7,027 nucleotides of DNA from an uncultured Clostridium sp. GTDB lineage: Bacteria > Bacillota > Clostridia > TANB77 > CAG-508. Position 1 is the stretch's first letter; every line of letters starts with the position of its first letter. Position numbers and translations under genes: made by a program. The stretch is from the NCBI GenBank assembly GCA_946495905.1, contig CAMMEP010000064.1, forward strand, positions 1 to 7,027, given 5' to 3'. Of the stretch, positions 1-6,204 are shown piece by piece. Under the pieces are notes generated by a model that saw only the letters and a program-made list of their open reading frames with translations, searched no databases and was not told where the DNA came from.

Positions 1-138
1 ATGATACAATTTATAATTGGTTTAATTGTAGGGGCTAATGTTAGCCTCTTTTTATATGCCTGTATTATTGCAGGAGCAAAGTCAGATAAGGAGGTGATTT
101 ATATTGAAGATACGCAAAATTATAGCAAAAAGCAATGA
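1..138 (+). CDS. DUF3789-like small membrane protein
   Basis: A 45-residue protein starting with ATG at the first base of the window and ending in TGA. It opens with a glycine-containing hydrophobic helix (about residues 3-27, beginning MIQFIIGLIVGANVSLF), followed by a short charged tail. This is the layout of DUF3789-type peptides, which are common in Firmicute conjugative elements and have no known function. The last 35 bases overlap the next gene, whose ribosome binding site lies inside this one, so the two are probably translationally coupled. Its own ribosome binding site would lie outside the window, and an upstream extension cannot be excluded. The family call is from memory of the pattern; the membrane helix is seen directly. 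It contains no CGG. Confidence 0.6.
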   Translation: MIQFIIGLIVGANVSLFLYACIIAGAKSDKEVIYIEDTQNYSKKQ

Positions 139-361
139 AGAAATTGCAATACTTGTAAAAAAAGGACATGAATTAATTTCAATTACCATTGATTCCAAAG
201 GTAATATTGAGGTAAATGGTTTTGGTGATGATATGGTATTATTAGAAGAAATTGCTAATTTGCAATTAAAAAATCAACAAATGGAAAATAACCTTATAGA
301 TACCATTATGAGAATTGAAGACATAGATGAAAAAACTTTTATGAAGGATGAGGAGGAATAA
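104..361 (+). CDS. Small hypothetical protein, coiled C-terminal half
   Basis: An 85-residue protein that I do not recognise. The TTG start is chosen because a perfect AAGGAGGTGA sequence sits at 88-97, seven bases ahead. The first half (residues 1-45) alternates hydrophobic and polar residues like a small beta-rich domain. The second half (about 46-85) is a charged helix (EEIANLQLKNQQMENNL) likely to form a coiled coil, ending in an acidic tail. There is no signal peptide or membrane segment, so it is probably cytosolic. It lies between a DUF3789-like gene and a replisome organizer gene whose ribosome binding site (AGGAGG, 351-356) is in its last codons. Small accessory proteins of this sort are typical of the replication and control end of conjugative elements. 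No function is assigned. Confidence 0.75.
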   Translation: MKIRKIIAKSNEEIAILVKKGHELISITIDSKGNIEVNGFGDDMVLLEEIANLQLKNQQMENNLIDTIMRIEDIDEKTFMKDEEE

Positions 362-363
362 TT

Positions 364-1135
364 TTGAAAGAAAAAAGGTATTATTGGTTAAAATTATATG
401 ATTCTTTTTTTGATAACAAAACAAGTAAATTCCTTCGTAAATTACCTGATGGAGATAAGATACTATTAGTTTATTTAAAATTACAATTAAAACTTCTTAA
501 AAGTGAAGGAATTTTTGTATATGAACATTTATGCGATAGTATGGCCGAAGAAATTGCTTTAACGCTCGATGAAGATGTAAATATTATTAAATTATTATTA
601 ACAGCTTTGGAAAAAACAAAATCTATCGAATTTTTTGATGAAAATACACTTATGCTATCAGAAATGCAAGACTTAATAGGTAGTGAAGGATCAAGCGCTG
701 CAAGAGTTAGAAAACATAGAGAAAAATATAAAATGTTACAATGTAACAGTGAAGTAACAAATAGTAACGAGCCTGTAACAAATCTGTTACGGAGAGATAG
801 ATATAGATAATAAGATGATGAATAATATATTTAATTTAATAATAAGTAAAAGCGACAAAATACCTCAAAACTTGTATGAAATAGTAGATAAATTAGAATT
901 TAATTATACTGAAGAAATATTTAATACTCTAAAAGATGATAAAAAAGAAATGCTAAAGGTTATCTTATATACCCTATATGAATTAGAAATAGAAAATTTC
1001 CAAAACATATTAGCAAGAGTAAAAAGAGAAGATTTAATAAATTTATATAATCTTTGTAAAAGTTATGATATAGATAATTTTTTATCATACTACAAAAAAA
1101 CTATTATTAATAAATATACTGACAATAGCACCTAA
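364..1135 (+). CDS. Phage-type replisome organizer, one +1 shift at CGG 790
   Basis: The N-terminal domain (residues about 4-105, starting RYYWLKLYDSFFDNK and including AEEIALTLDEDV) matches the phage replisome organizer N-terminal family, winged-helix-type proteins that bind origin repeats and load the helicase. The start is TTG with AGGAGG at 351-356. Read conventionally the gene stops at 808-810, giving 148 residues. If the C of in-frame CGG at 790 is skipped and GGA is read as glycine, translation continues GEIDIDNKMMNN and runs to TAA at 1133-1135, 256 residues in all, a normal layout of DNA-binding domain, linker and helical C-terminal domain. The linker coding region holds phased GTAAC repeats (735-790), a likely origin. 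The downstream part has no good ribosome binding site of its own before ATG 815, which favours one continuous protein. The alternative is two separate proteins or a broken gene. Confidence 0.8.
735..790 (+). repeat. Iteron-like GTAAC array, candidate replication origin
   Basis: GTAAC occurs at 743, 754, 764 and 775, and its reverse complement GTTAC at 735 and 786. Spacings are 8, 11, 10, 11 and 11 bases, so the last five units fall on about one face of the helix. The array encodes the linker of the replisome organizer (residues about 124-142, including SEVTNSNEPVTN). Replisome organizers of Gram-positive phages commonly bind repeats inside their own gene, so this is a reasonable binding site and origin. 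Origin function is inferred; the repeats are seen directly. An AT-rich stretch follows at once. Confidence 0.6.
790..793 (+). other. CGG +1 shift site 1 (CGGA, Gly) in replisome organizer
   Basis: The in-frame codon after TTA is CGG. The zero frame reaches TAA at 808-810. Reading CGGA as one glycine joins the two halves of the replisome organizer. A perfect 6-bp stem (GTAACA/TGTTAC, 775-790) ends on the C. Confidence 0.75.
803..850. other. AT-rich stretch next to the repeats, possible unwinding element
   Basis: Immediately downstream of the GTAAC array the sequence is almost pure A and T (for example ATATATTTAATTTAATAATA around 824-843). Repeats followed by an AT-rich unwinding region are the usual layout of an iteron origin. 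The whole window is AT-rich, so the contrast is modest and the call is inference from position. Confidence 0.3.
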
Positions 1136-1150
1136 AAAGGAGATGTTTAT

Positions 1151-1399
1151 ATGTTAGATAGTTATATGAATAATATTGAAAATATTGTATCTTCCACCCT
1201 ATTTATAGGTTTTAAAATTACTTTGATAATATTAGTATCTTTACTGATAATATCTCTAATGTTACTAGCAATAGGGTGTTTGATAAAATCACAAAAGATG
1301 AAATCAAAATTCTTAATAGCTGTTCCTAGTTTATTGATAGGAATAATTTTTTTCTTATCAATTCCACCTACCTTTATATATTTTAAGAATTTGATTTAA
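1151..1399 (+). CDS. Small two-helix membrane protein
   Basis: An 82-residue protein with an AAGGAG ribosome binding site at 1137-1142 and an ATG start. It has two strongly hydrophobic segments, about residues 17-44 and 54-77, separated by a short basic loop (KSQKMKSK) predicted to face the cytoplasm. There is no recognisable enzyme motif and I cannot name a family. It sits between the replication gene and the pilin gene at the start of the secretion module, so it may be an accessory membrane part of the conjugation machine, but that is inferred only from position. It contains no CGG and needs no frame correction. Confidence 0.75.
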   Translation: MLDSYMNNIENIVSSTLFIGFKITLIILVSLLIISLMLLAIGCLIKSQKMKSKFLIAVPSLLIGIIFFLSIPPTFIYFKNLI

Positions 1400-1411
1400 G
1401 TGTATAGTAAC

Positions 1412-1447
1412 TCTCCTTAAAATTTGCCCAAATAATTTATAAGGAGA
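1412..1447 (+). promoter_or_regulatory. Hairpin burying the pilin ribosome binding site
   Basis: TCTCCTTA (1412-1419) is the exact reverse complement of TAAGGAGA (1440-1447), which contains the AAGGAG ribosome binding site of the pilin gene at 1457. The loop is 20 bases. If formed in the mRNA, the 8-bp stem would hide the site and lower pilin translation until it is opened. There is no U-run after it, so it is not a simple terminator. The pairing is seen directly; regulation is inferred. Confidence 0.5.
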
Positions 1448-1456
1448 TGATATTTA

Positions 1457-1849
1457 GTGAATTTTAAAAATCGAAAAAAGCATTTAGTTCCTAAAATAAA
1501 AGCAATTGGAACTATGATTACATTGTTTGCTATAAAAGCTAATATGTGCTTTGCGACAGAAGGTGGTACAACTATTGGAACTGCAGAGGTAGAAACAGCA
1601 ACTGAAAATATAAAAAGAGTAATTACAAGTATAGCAATGCCTCTTGGTGGAGTACTTATATTTGCTAGTGTAGTTATAGCAGCAATAAAAATGATAGCAA
1701 ACTCAAATAACCCTCAAAAAAGAGCTGAAAGTATTGGTAGTTTAGCCTGGATATGTGGTGGAGGTGTTATATTAGGAGCATCTTTAATAATTGCCGGTAT
1801 AATCATAAATATTGCAACAAATAATTCTGGAAATTTACTTGGTGGATAG
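1457..1849 (+). CDS. VirB2/TrbC-like conjugative pilin
   Basis: A 130-residue protein with a GTG start and AAGGAG at 1441-1446. It has a basic N-terminus, a hydrophobic signal segment (about residues 16-33) with likely cleavage after MCFA, a short Thr/Glu-rich stretch, then two membrane helices (about 56-80 and 95-120) joined by a polar loop (NSNNPQKRAES). This is the typical layout of VirB2/TrbC-like pilin subunits of Gram-positive type IV secretion systems, which would polymerise or sit in the membrane as part of the mating channel. The neighbours support this: PrgI/VirB3-like follows after 10 bases, then the rest of the secretion operon. Translation may be controlled by the hairpin just upstream. 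The GCCGGT at 1794-1799 contains an out-of-phase CGG and is read normally as Ala-Gly. Confidence 0.8.
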   Translation: MNFKNRKKHLVPKIKAIGTMITLFAIKANMCFATEGGTTIGTAEVETATENIKRVITSIAMPLGGVLIFASVVIAAIKMIANSNNPQKRAESIGSLAWICGGGVILGASLIIAGIIINIATNNSGNLLGG

Positions 1850-1859
1850 GTGATTATTT

Positions 1860-2153
1860 ATGAGAGTATTTAAAGTTCCTTTTGATATAAAAAGGGAAGA
1901 AAAAATTTTTGGTGGTTATTTAAGTTTAAGACAAGTTGTTTATTTAATGCTTGGTGCATCTAGCCTATCTCTTTTTGCTACACCATTACCAATAGCATTA
2001 AAAATATTACTTATCTTTTTTATTATAAGTTTCTTTTTATTGTGTACTTTTTTGAAAATTGGTGAGCAGAACTTTGATAAGTTCTTTTTTTATTTCATTA
2101 AATATCTCTTTCGCAAGAAATATTTTGTATATAAGAGGTGTTTAAAATGGTAA
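1860..2153 (+). CDS. PrgI-family (VirB3-like) membrane protein
   Basis: A 97-residue protein with an ATG start and AGGTGAT just ahead at 1848-1854. The N-terminus (VPFDIKREEKIFGGYLSLRQ) is the hallmark of PrgI-family proteins: a VP-x-D motif, then E-K-x-x-G-G-x-L-x-x-R-Q. Two membrane helices follow (about residues 24-40 and 45-65), then an aromatic and basic cytoplasmic tail. PrgI proteins are the Gram-positive counterparts of VirB3 and are nearly always encoded just before VirB4, which they help anchor to the membrane. That is the case here, with a TraC-like gene between. Its end overlaps the next gene by seven bases, indicating translational coupling. Confidence 0.88.
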   Translation: MRVFKVPFDIKREEKIFGGYLSLRQVVYLMLGASSLSLFATPLPIALKILLIFFIISFFLLCTFLKIGEQNFDKFFFYFIKYLFRKKYFVYKRCLKW

Positions 2154-2881
2154 TAATGATTATATTTTTAGTTTTAACTGTTCTATTTATCATAGGTACA
2201 GTTATTTATTTAAACAATAAAAAGAAAAATGTAAATGCACCAAAGCATAGTGCAGAAACAAAAGATAAAGATAAAAGTAATAAAAAAGGAAAAAAACAAT
2301 TAACAGATATTTTGCAGATAAAAATTAAAGATAATATTATTTGTTTAGGTAATAGATATTCAAATGTAATTAAATTAGGAAATATTGATTATAATATGCT
2401 TTCAAATTCTGAACAAGATTCCATTGAAAATGTACTTATTCAAACAGCACTAGCAATAGATTATCCTATTCAATTTTTTTCTACAACAGAATTTATTGAT
2501 ACAAGCAAGGTTATATCTTTAATTAAACAAAATAAAACAAACAACACAAAAATTAGAGAATATAAAGAATATCTTATTGACTATCTACAAAATCTTATGG
2601 AAAACAGGACTATTTCTGTTGTAAAGAATTATGCAATTATCAGTTATGATGGTACATATGAAAAAGCTATTGAAGAATTAAATAGGAAGTCATTATCTTT
2701 TACAGGAAATTTACTTAGAGCTAAAATTGTTTGTGAGATATTAAACGAAGATGACTTATATAATTTGATTTATAGAGAATTAAATAAAAATTCTGCTATA
2801 AATATTAGCAACTTAAAGGAAGGAGGTAAAAATTTATATGTTGGAAAAAAACAAAAAGCAAAAAGAAATAAACATATTTAA
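2147..2881 (+). CDS. Membrane-anchored TraC-like conjugation protein
   Basis: A 244-residue protein. ATG 2147 is preferred to the in-frame GTG 2138 because AAGAGGTG at 2133-2140 is correctly spaced for ATG 2147. It has one N-terminal membrane helix (residues 1-24), a lysine-rich flexible linker (about 25-50), then a cytoplasmic domain. The region KLGNIDYNMLSNSEQ followed by LAIDYPIQFFSTTEFID resembles the TraC-like domain found next to PrgI and VirB4 in Firmicute conjugative elements, related to the N-terminal part of VirB4-type proteins. It probably acts with VirB4 at the membrane. It overlaps PrgI by seven bases and VirB4 by 44 bases, so all three are likely made in step. It has no ATP-binding motif. 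Family placement is from pattern memory. Confidence 0.7.
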   Translation: MVIMIIFLVLTVLFIIGTVIYLNNKKKNVNAPKHSAETKDKDKSNKKGKKQLTDILQIKIKDNIICLGNRYSNVIKLGNIDYNMLSNSEQDSIENVLIQTALAIDYPIQFFSTTEFIDTSKVISLIKQNKTNNTKIREYKEYLIDYLQNLMENRTISVVKNYAIISYDGTYEKAIEELNRKSLSFTGNLLRAKIVCEILNEDDLYNLIYRELNKNSAINISNLKEGGKNLYVGKKQKAKRNKHI

Positions 2882-4657
2882 TAATATTCCTACAATGGCA
2901 GATATTTTATTACCTGAAACATTACAGGAAAGAAAAGATTATTTAGTTTTAGGATATAACAAATATACAAGATTTTTTGCAATGACAATTTATCCGGAAC
3001 AAACTTGGGTAAGTTGGCTTGATGATCTATTTCATATAGGTAATATAAATATTTCTGTAAAAATTGAGCCTTCAAGCAATGGAAATGTAATCAATCAATT
3101 AACAAAAAAATTAGTTCAAAGTCAATCTGAATATGCTACATATAGTCGACAGGGAAATATCTTACATCTTCCAGAATTAGAAAAACAAATTGGAGATTTA
3201 GAAGATTTACGAATGCTTATACAAACTAATCAAGATAAACTCTTTTTTGCTACAATATTCATATCAGTAAATGCTGAAACTTTAGAAGATTTAAATGAAA
3301 AGACAAAGATATTAGAAAGTGAATTAAACAAAAAAACGGCTATGATAAGAACATTAACTTTTAGGCAAGTTGAAGGATTAAAAACAATATTACCTACTGG
3401 AGAAGTTCCTATTCCTAATTACGAAAGAAATATGGTCGCAGGTCGGCATTGCTACACTTATTCCTATATCAAATCCTAATCTTTCACATGATAGAGGTAT
3501 TTTTATTGGAAGAAATATGTACACAAATGCACCCGTATATGTAGATACATTTATTGGTCCTCCCACTCTCCCCAACCCTCATGTATTTATATGTGGTACT
3601 TCTGGTGGTGGAAAGAGTGTCGCTCTAAAAACATTAACTGCAAGAAACATTGCAACAACAGGTTGCGGTGCTTTTTTTATTGATGTTGAAGGAGAATATA
3701 CCAACCTTACTCGAATGCTTGGAGGAAAAGTTATAAAAATTGAACAAGGAAAGTCAGCAGGAGTAAATCCTTTTGAAATAGAACCTGATAAAAAAGGAAA
3801 TAAGCAATTTATAAATATTTTAGATAAAGTTGCAGAGATAAGAGCATTACTTGGAACTATTTGTAGGAATTATGGAAGGACATTAACAGGAACTGAAAAC
3901 ACAGAAATTGAGGTAATTGTAAATCAATTATATGCAGAAAAAGGCATTACAAGTGATGTAAATTCACTTTTTGAAAAAAAAGGTGGAAAACTAGACAATG
4001 GAAAATATGCTATAGGAAGGATACCTAAAAAAATGCCAACTCTTACAGATTTTCAAAAAAAGTTGAAAGAAAGAGGTAATTGTGAAGAACTATCAAATAT
4101 ATTAGTTCCTTTTTTGAAAGGCAATTCATTACGGTATGTTTGATTGTGAAAGTAAAATTCTATCAAGTGAAGATATAATTTGTTTTGATATGTCAGAAGT
4201 AAAAGATGAATTTACCAAGTTATATTCTAGTTTTGTAATATTAACATGGGTTTGGCAAAAATATGTACTAAAAAATAGAGAAAAAAAGAAAATAATTGTA
4301 TGTGATGAAGCATGGTTATTTTTAAAATATCAGGAATCAGCTGAATTTTTAGTGAATGTGGCTCGTAGAGGCCGTAAATATAATGTTCCTTTATTTATTC
4401 GGAAGTCAATTTATTGATGAATTTTTACGGCTGTGATGAACGGAAGAACAATCATTAATATATGTTCAACAAGATATATCTTTAAGCAAAGTCCTGGTAG
4501 TGTGGATGCAGTAGTAGAATTTTTTAATTTATCTGAAGGTACAAAAAATTTCTTAACTGCTGCTAGTCCTGGTCAATGCATTATAAGTCTAAATAATAGT
4601 GTTACTGCAATCAAATTTGTAATAACACCTTATGAAGAACAATTTGTATTTACCTAA
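2838..4657 (+). CDS. virB4: VirB4-like conjugation ATPase, five +1 shifts at CGG
   Basis: Reading each in-frame CGGN as glycine at 3444, 4132, 4400, 4428 and 4441 gives one 604-residue protein, a normal VirB4 length for Gram-positive systems. The N-terminal VirB4/CagE-type region covers about residues 1-240. Walker A is GTSGGGKS at residues 253-260, followed by FFIDVEGEY and VNPFEIEP. Walker B is KIIVCDEAW with Asp489-Glu490. ARRGRKYN and the C-terminal SQFIDEF and RTIINICST blocks follow in normal order. VirB4 powers assembly and substrate transfer in type IV secretion at the inner face of the membrane. ATG 2838 has AGGAGG at 2821-2826. Conventional reading gives only fragments (2838-3479, Walker A piece to 4143, Walker B piece to 4417, tail). 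Three of the forced glycines fall in SLGMFD, GSQF and EGR contexts, where Gly is plausible and, as I recall, common in relatives. Confidence 0.88.
3444..3447 (+). other. CGG +1 shift site 2 (CGGC, Gly203) in VirB4
   Basis: After NMVAG the zero-frame codon is CGG, and the frame ends at TAA 3477-3479. Skipping the C gives Gly then IATLIPISNPNLSH, which joins directly to the Walker A part. The preceding codon is GGT. Confidence 0.8.
4132..4135 (+). other. CGG +1 shift site 3 (CGGT, Gly432) in VirB4
   Basis: KGNSL is followed by CGG, and the zero frame stops at TGA 4141-4143. Reading CGGT as glycine gives KGNSLGMFDCES, which matches the pattern I expect at this place in VirB4 proteins. The preceding codon is TTA. 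Confidence 0.85.
4400..4403 (+). other. CGG +1 shift site 4 (CGGA, Gly521) in VirB4
   Basis: The zero frame stops at TGA 4415-4417. Reading CGGA as glycine gives VPLFIGSQFIDEFL, the expected block after the ARRGRKYN motif. The preceding codon is ATT. Confidence 0.85.
4428..4431 (+). other. CGG +1 shift site 5 (CGGC, Gly530) in VirB4
   Basis: Only nine residues after site 4. The zero frame stops at TGA 4434-4436. CGGC as glycine gives EFLGCDE. The preceding codon is TTA. Confidence 0.82.
4441..4444 (+). other. CGG +1 shift site 6 (CGGA, Gly534) in VirB4
   Basis: Four residues after site 5. The zero frame stops at TAA 4456-4458. CGGA as glycine gives CDEGRTIINICST. The EGR block is well conserved in this family as I recall, which supports glycine as the inserted residue. 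The preceding codon is GAA. Confidence 0.85.
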
Positions 4658-4665
4658 AATATAGT

Positions 4666-4699
4666 GTTTCCTACTGCCCTATTATTTAAAGTAGGAGGC
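4666..4699 (+). promoter_or_regulatory. Hairpin burying the VirB6-like ribosome binding site
   Basis: TCCTACT (4669-4675) is the exact reverse complement of AGTAGGA (4690-4696), extendable by two U-G pairs and one G-C pair (4666 with 4699). The loop is 14 bases. The stem covers AGGAGG (4693-4698), the ribosome binding site of the gene at 4706. It lies in the 48-base gap after VirB4. It could limit translation of the channel protein. A terminator is less likely because no U-run follows. Confidence 0.5.
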
Positions 4700-4705
4700 A
4701 ATAAT

Positions 4706-6204
4706 TTGAAAAAAGTAATAAAAAGTTTTGTAATAGTAATTACTCTAATCTTTTTATTATCTCCGTTTTGTTTTGCAGAAGATGTGGATTTCAAAGAACA
4801 AGTAAAGCAAGAAGATCGGTAGCCTTTTTGAAAAAATAATTGCAGAATGTATACGGTGGTATTGCACAAACAGTTTTTGATTTCACAACTGGAGAAGATG
4901 CAAATGTAGGATTTAAAGACTATGATGAACTGATTTTCAATAACAAACAAAATAGTGATAATTTATCCCCTTTTACTAGTGAATTGTGGAATAAAACAAT
5001 GAATTGGTACAAAGTTTTTGCAATAATTTCTGGAACTTTAATTTTAATTGCTGTTTTTATTCTGTCATATAAAATTATGAATGCTGGTACTAATACAGCA
5101 AAGAAAAATGAAGCTAAAGAAAGTTTAATGAGATTATGTTTTGGTGGAGTTGCAATAGCTCTTGCCCCATTATTTATTAAATTTTTGCTATATATAAATA
5201 ATAGTTTAGTATATTTACTTGTAACTGCTGCAAATACTGGCACATTAGACGCATCTCTTGGTGATAGTATGCTCACAAGTATAAAAACAGGAAATGCTAT
5301 AACAACTGCATTAGTAATAGCAATGTTTATATATTTGTTTGTTAAGTTAAATATAAAGTTTATTGTAAGACAATTTACAATTATTATATTTACAATTTTC
5401 ACACCAATAGCAGCAGCTTTATGGATAATAAATAAAAATGTTACAGCAGCTGCAGTATGGGGTGGGCAAATTATAATGAATATATTTATGCAATTTATAT
5501 ACTGCTTTTTATTCCTTATCTACCTTGCATTTCTTCCAAGTGGTGGAGGATGGGCAGTTTCTTTAATTTGGGCAATGATGATATTACCTTTAGCAGATGC
5601 TTTACAAAATTGCTTACAAAATTTAACTTCAAGAATTGCAGGTGTTGATAATGAACAAATGACAAATCGTGTAATAGGTATGGGAGCAATGGCTGGTTTT
5701 GGTTTAGCAGCTATAAAAGAACAATTTAAAACACCTTCAACAGAAAATAATAATGGCAACACAAATGGCAACAATTCTGGTAGTGGTTTACAAGGTCTTG
5801 TATCAAGAGCAAAAGCAATAGTAAATCCTACTATGAATTTGAGTGCAGAAAAAGATTACAATGGTAATGTAAATCCTATTAGAGATGTCATTTCAAAAGA
5901 AAAAAATACAGTTAGTATTCCTAAGTCAAACGGAGAAAGTAAAAATAATTTAAGCAATGGAAATAAAATCAGTCCTAAATCTGTCGCTACAAATATCGTT
6001 AAAGGTGGTGCTAAGGCAACAACTGCATATCTTGGTATTGGTGCAAAAATGGCTGAAGGAAATTTTGATAGTTATAGTCATAGAAATAATATAAAAAGAA
6101 AAAATAATTTTCAAAACACAGAATATGTTAATAAATTAGCAAATGACAAGGCAGAAAACCAAAAATATGGTGGTGATAGTAATGAGCATAAAGAACAAAG
6201 TTAA
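4706..6204 (+). CDS. VirB6/TrbL-like channel protein, two +1 shifts at CGG
   Basis: A TTG start with AGGAGG at 4693-4698. With CGGT read as glycine at 4817 and 4854 the protein is 498 residues. It has a signal peptide (residues 1-24, ending FCFA), then a polar stretch and about six hydrophobic segments (about 102-123, 144-174, 199-216, 221-241, 255-277, 281-299). A long Asn/Gly/Ser/Lys-rich soluble tail follows, with a short duplicated AATGGCAACA unit at 5752 and 5764. This is the layout of VirB6/TrbL-like polytopic proteins that form the inner-membrane channel of conjugation systems, and it directly follows VirB4. Conventional reading splits off the signal peptide: the zero frame hits TAG at 4820 right after the first CGG. 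That the lost piece is a perfect signal peptide joined to a VirB6-like body strongly supports the join. AACGGA at 5929 is out of phase and read normally as Asn-Gly. Confidence 0.85.
4817..4820 (+). other. CGG +1 shift site 7 (CGGT, Gly38) in VirB6-like
   Basis: The next zero-frame codon after CGG is TAG (4820-4822). Reading CGGT as glycine gives KQEDGSLFEKIIAEC. The preceding codon is GAT. Confidence 0.82.
4854..4857 (+). other. CGG +1 shift site 8 (CGGT, Gly50) in VirB6-like
   Basis: Twelve residues after site 7. Without the shift the frame ends at TGA 4878-4880. With it the protein reads ECIGGIAQTVFDF and continues for nearly 450 residues. The preceding codon is ATA. Confidence 0.82.

Noticed and set aside
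815..1135. A separate gene starting at ATG 815.
   Set aside because: There is no good ribosome binding site upstream, and the sequence joins the replisome organizer in frame once CGG 790 is shifted. Internal initiation remains possible.
1391..1456. Promoter in the gap before the pilin gene (TTGATT at 1391).
   Set aside because: No convincing -10 hexamer at the right spacing. AT-rich sequence makes chance matches common.
2138..2146. GTG 2138 as the start of the TraC-like protein.
   Set aside because: The ribosome binding site AAGAGGTG overlaps this GTG. ATG 2147 has correct spacing.
5457..5648. Plus-strand open frame inside the VirB6-like gene.
   Set aside because: It lies in another frame of a continuous membrane protein region, has no ribosome binding site and shows no recognisable sequence.
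2890..5774. Minus-strand open frames at 2890-3075, 3390-3575, 4654-4950, 4920-5402 and 5520-5774.
   Set aside because: They lie opposite well-supported plus-strand genes, have no convincing ribosome binding sites and show no family resemblance. They are shadows of AT-rich coding sequence.
136..6204. Use of TGA as a sense codon.
   Set aside because: After CGG repair no gene needs TGA read-through, and TGA serves as the normal stop at 136-138.
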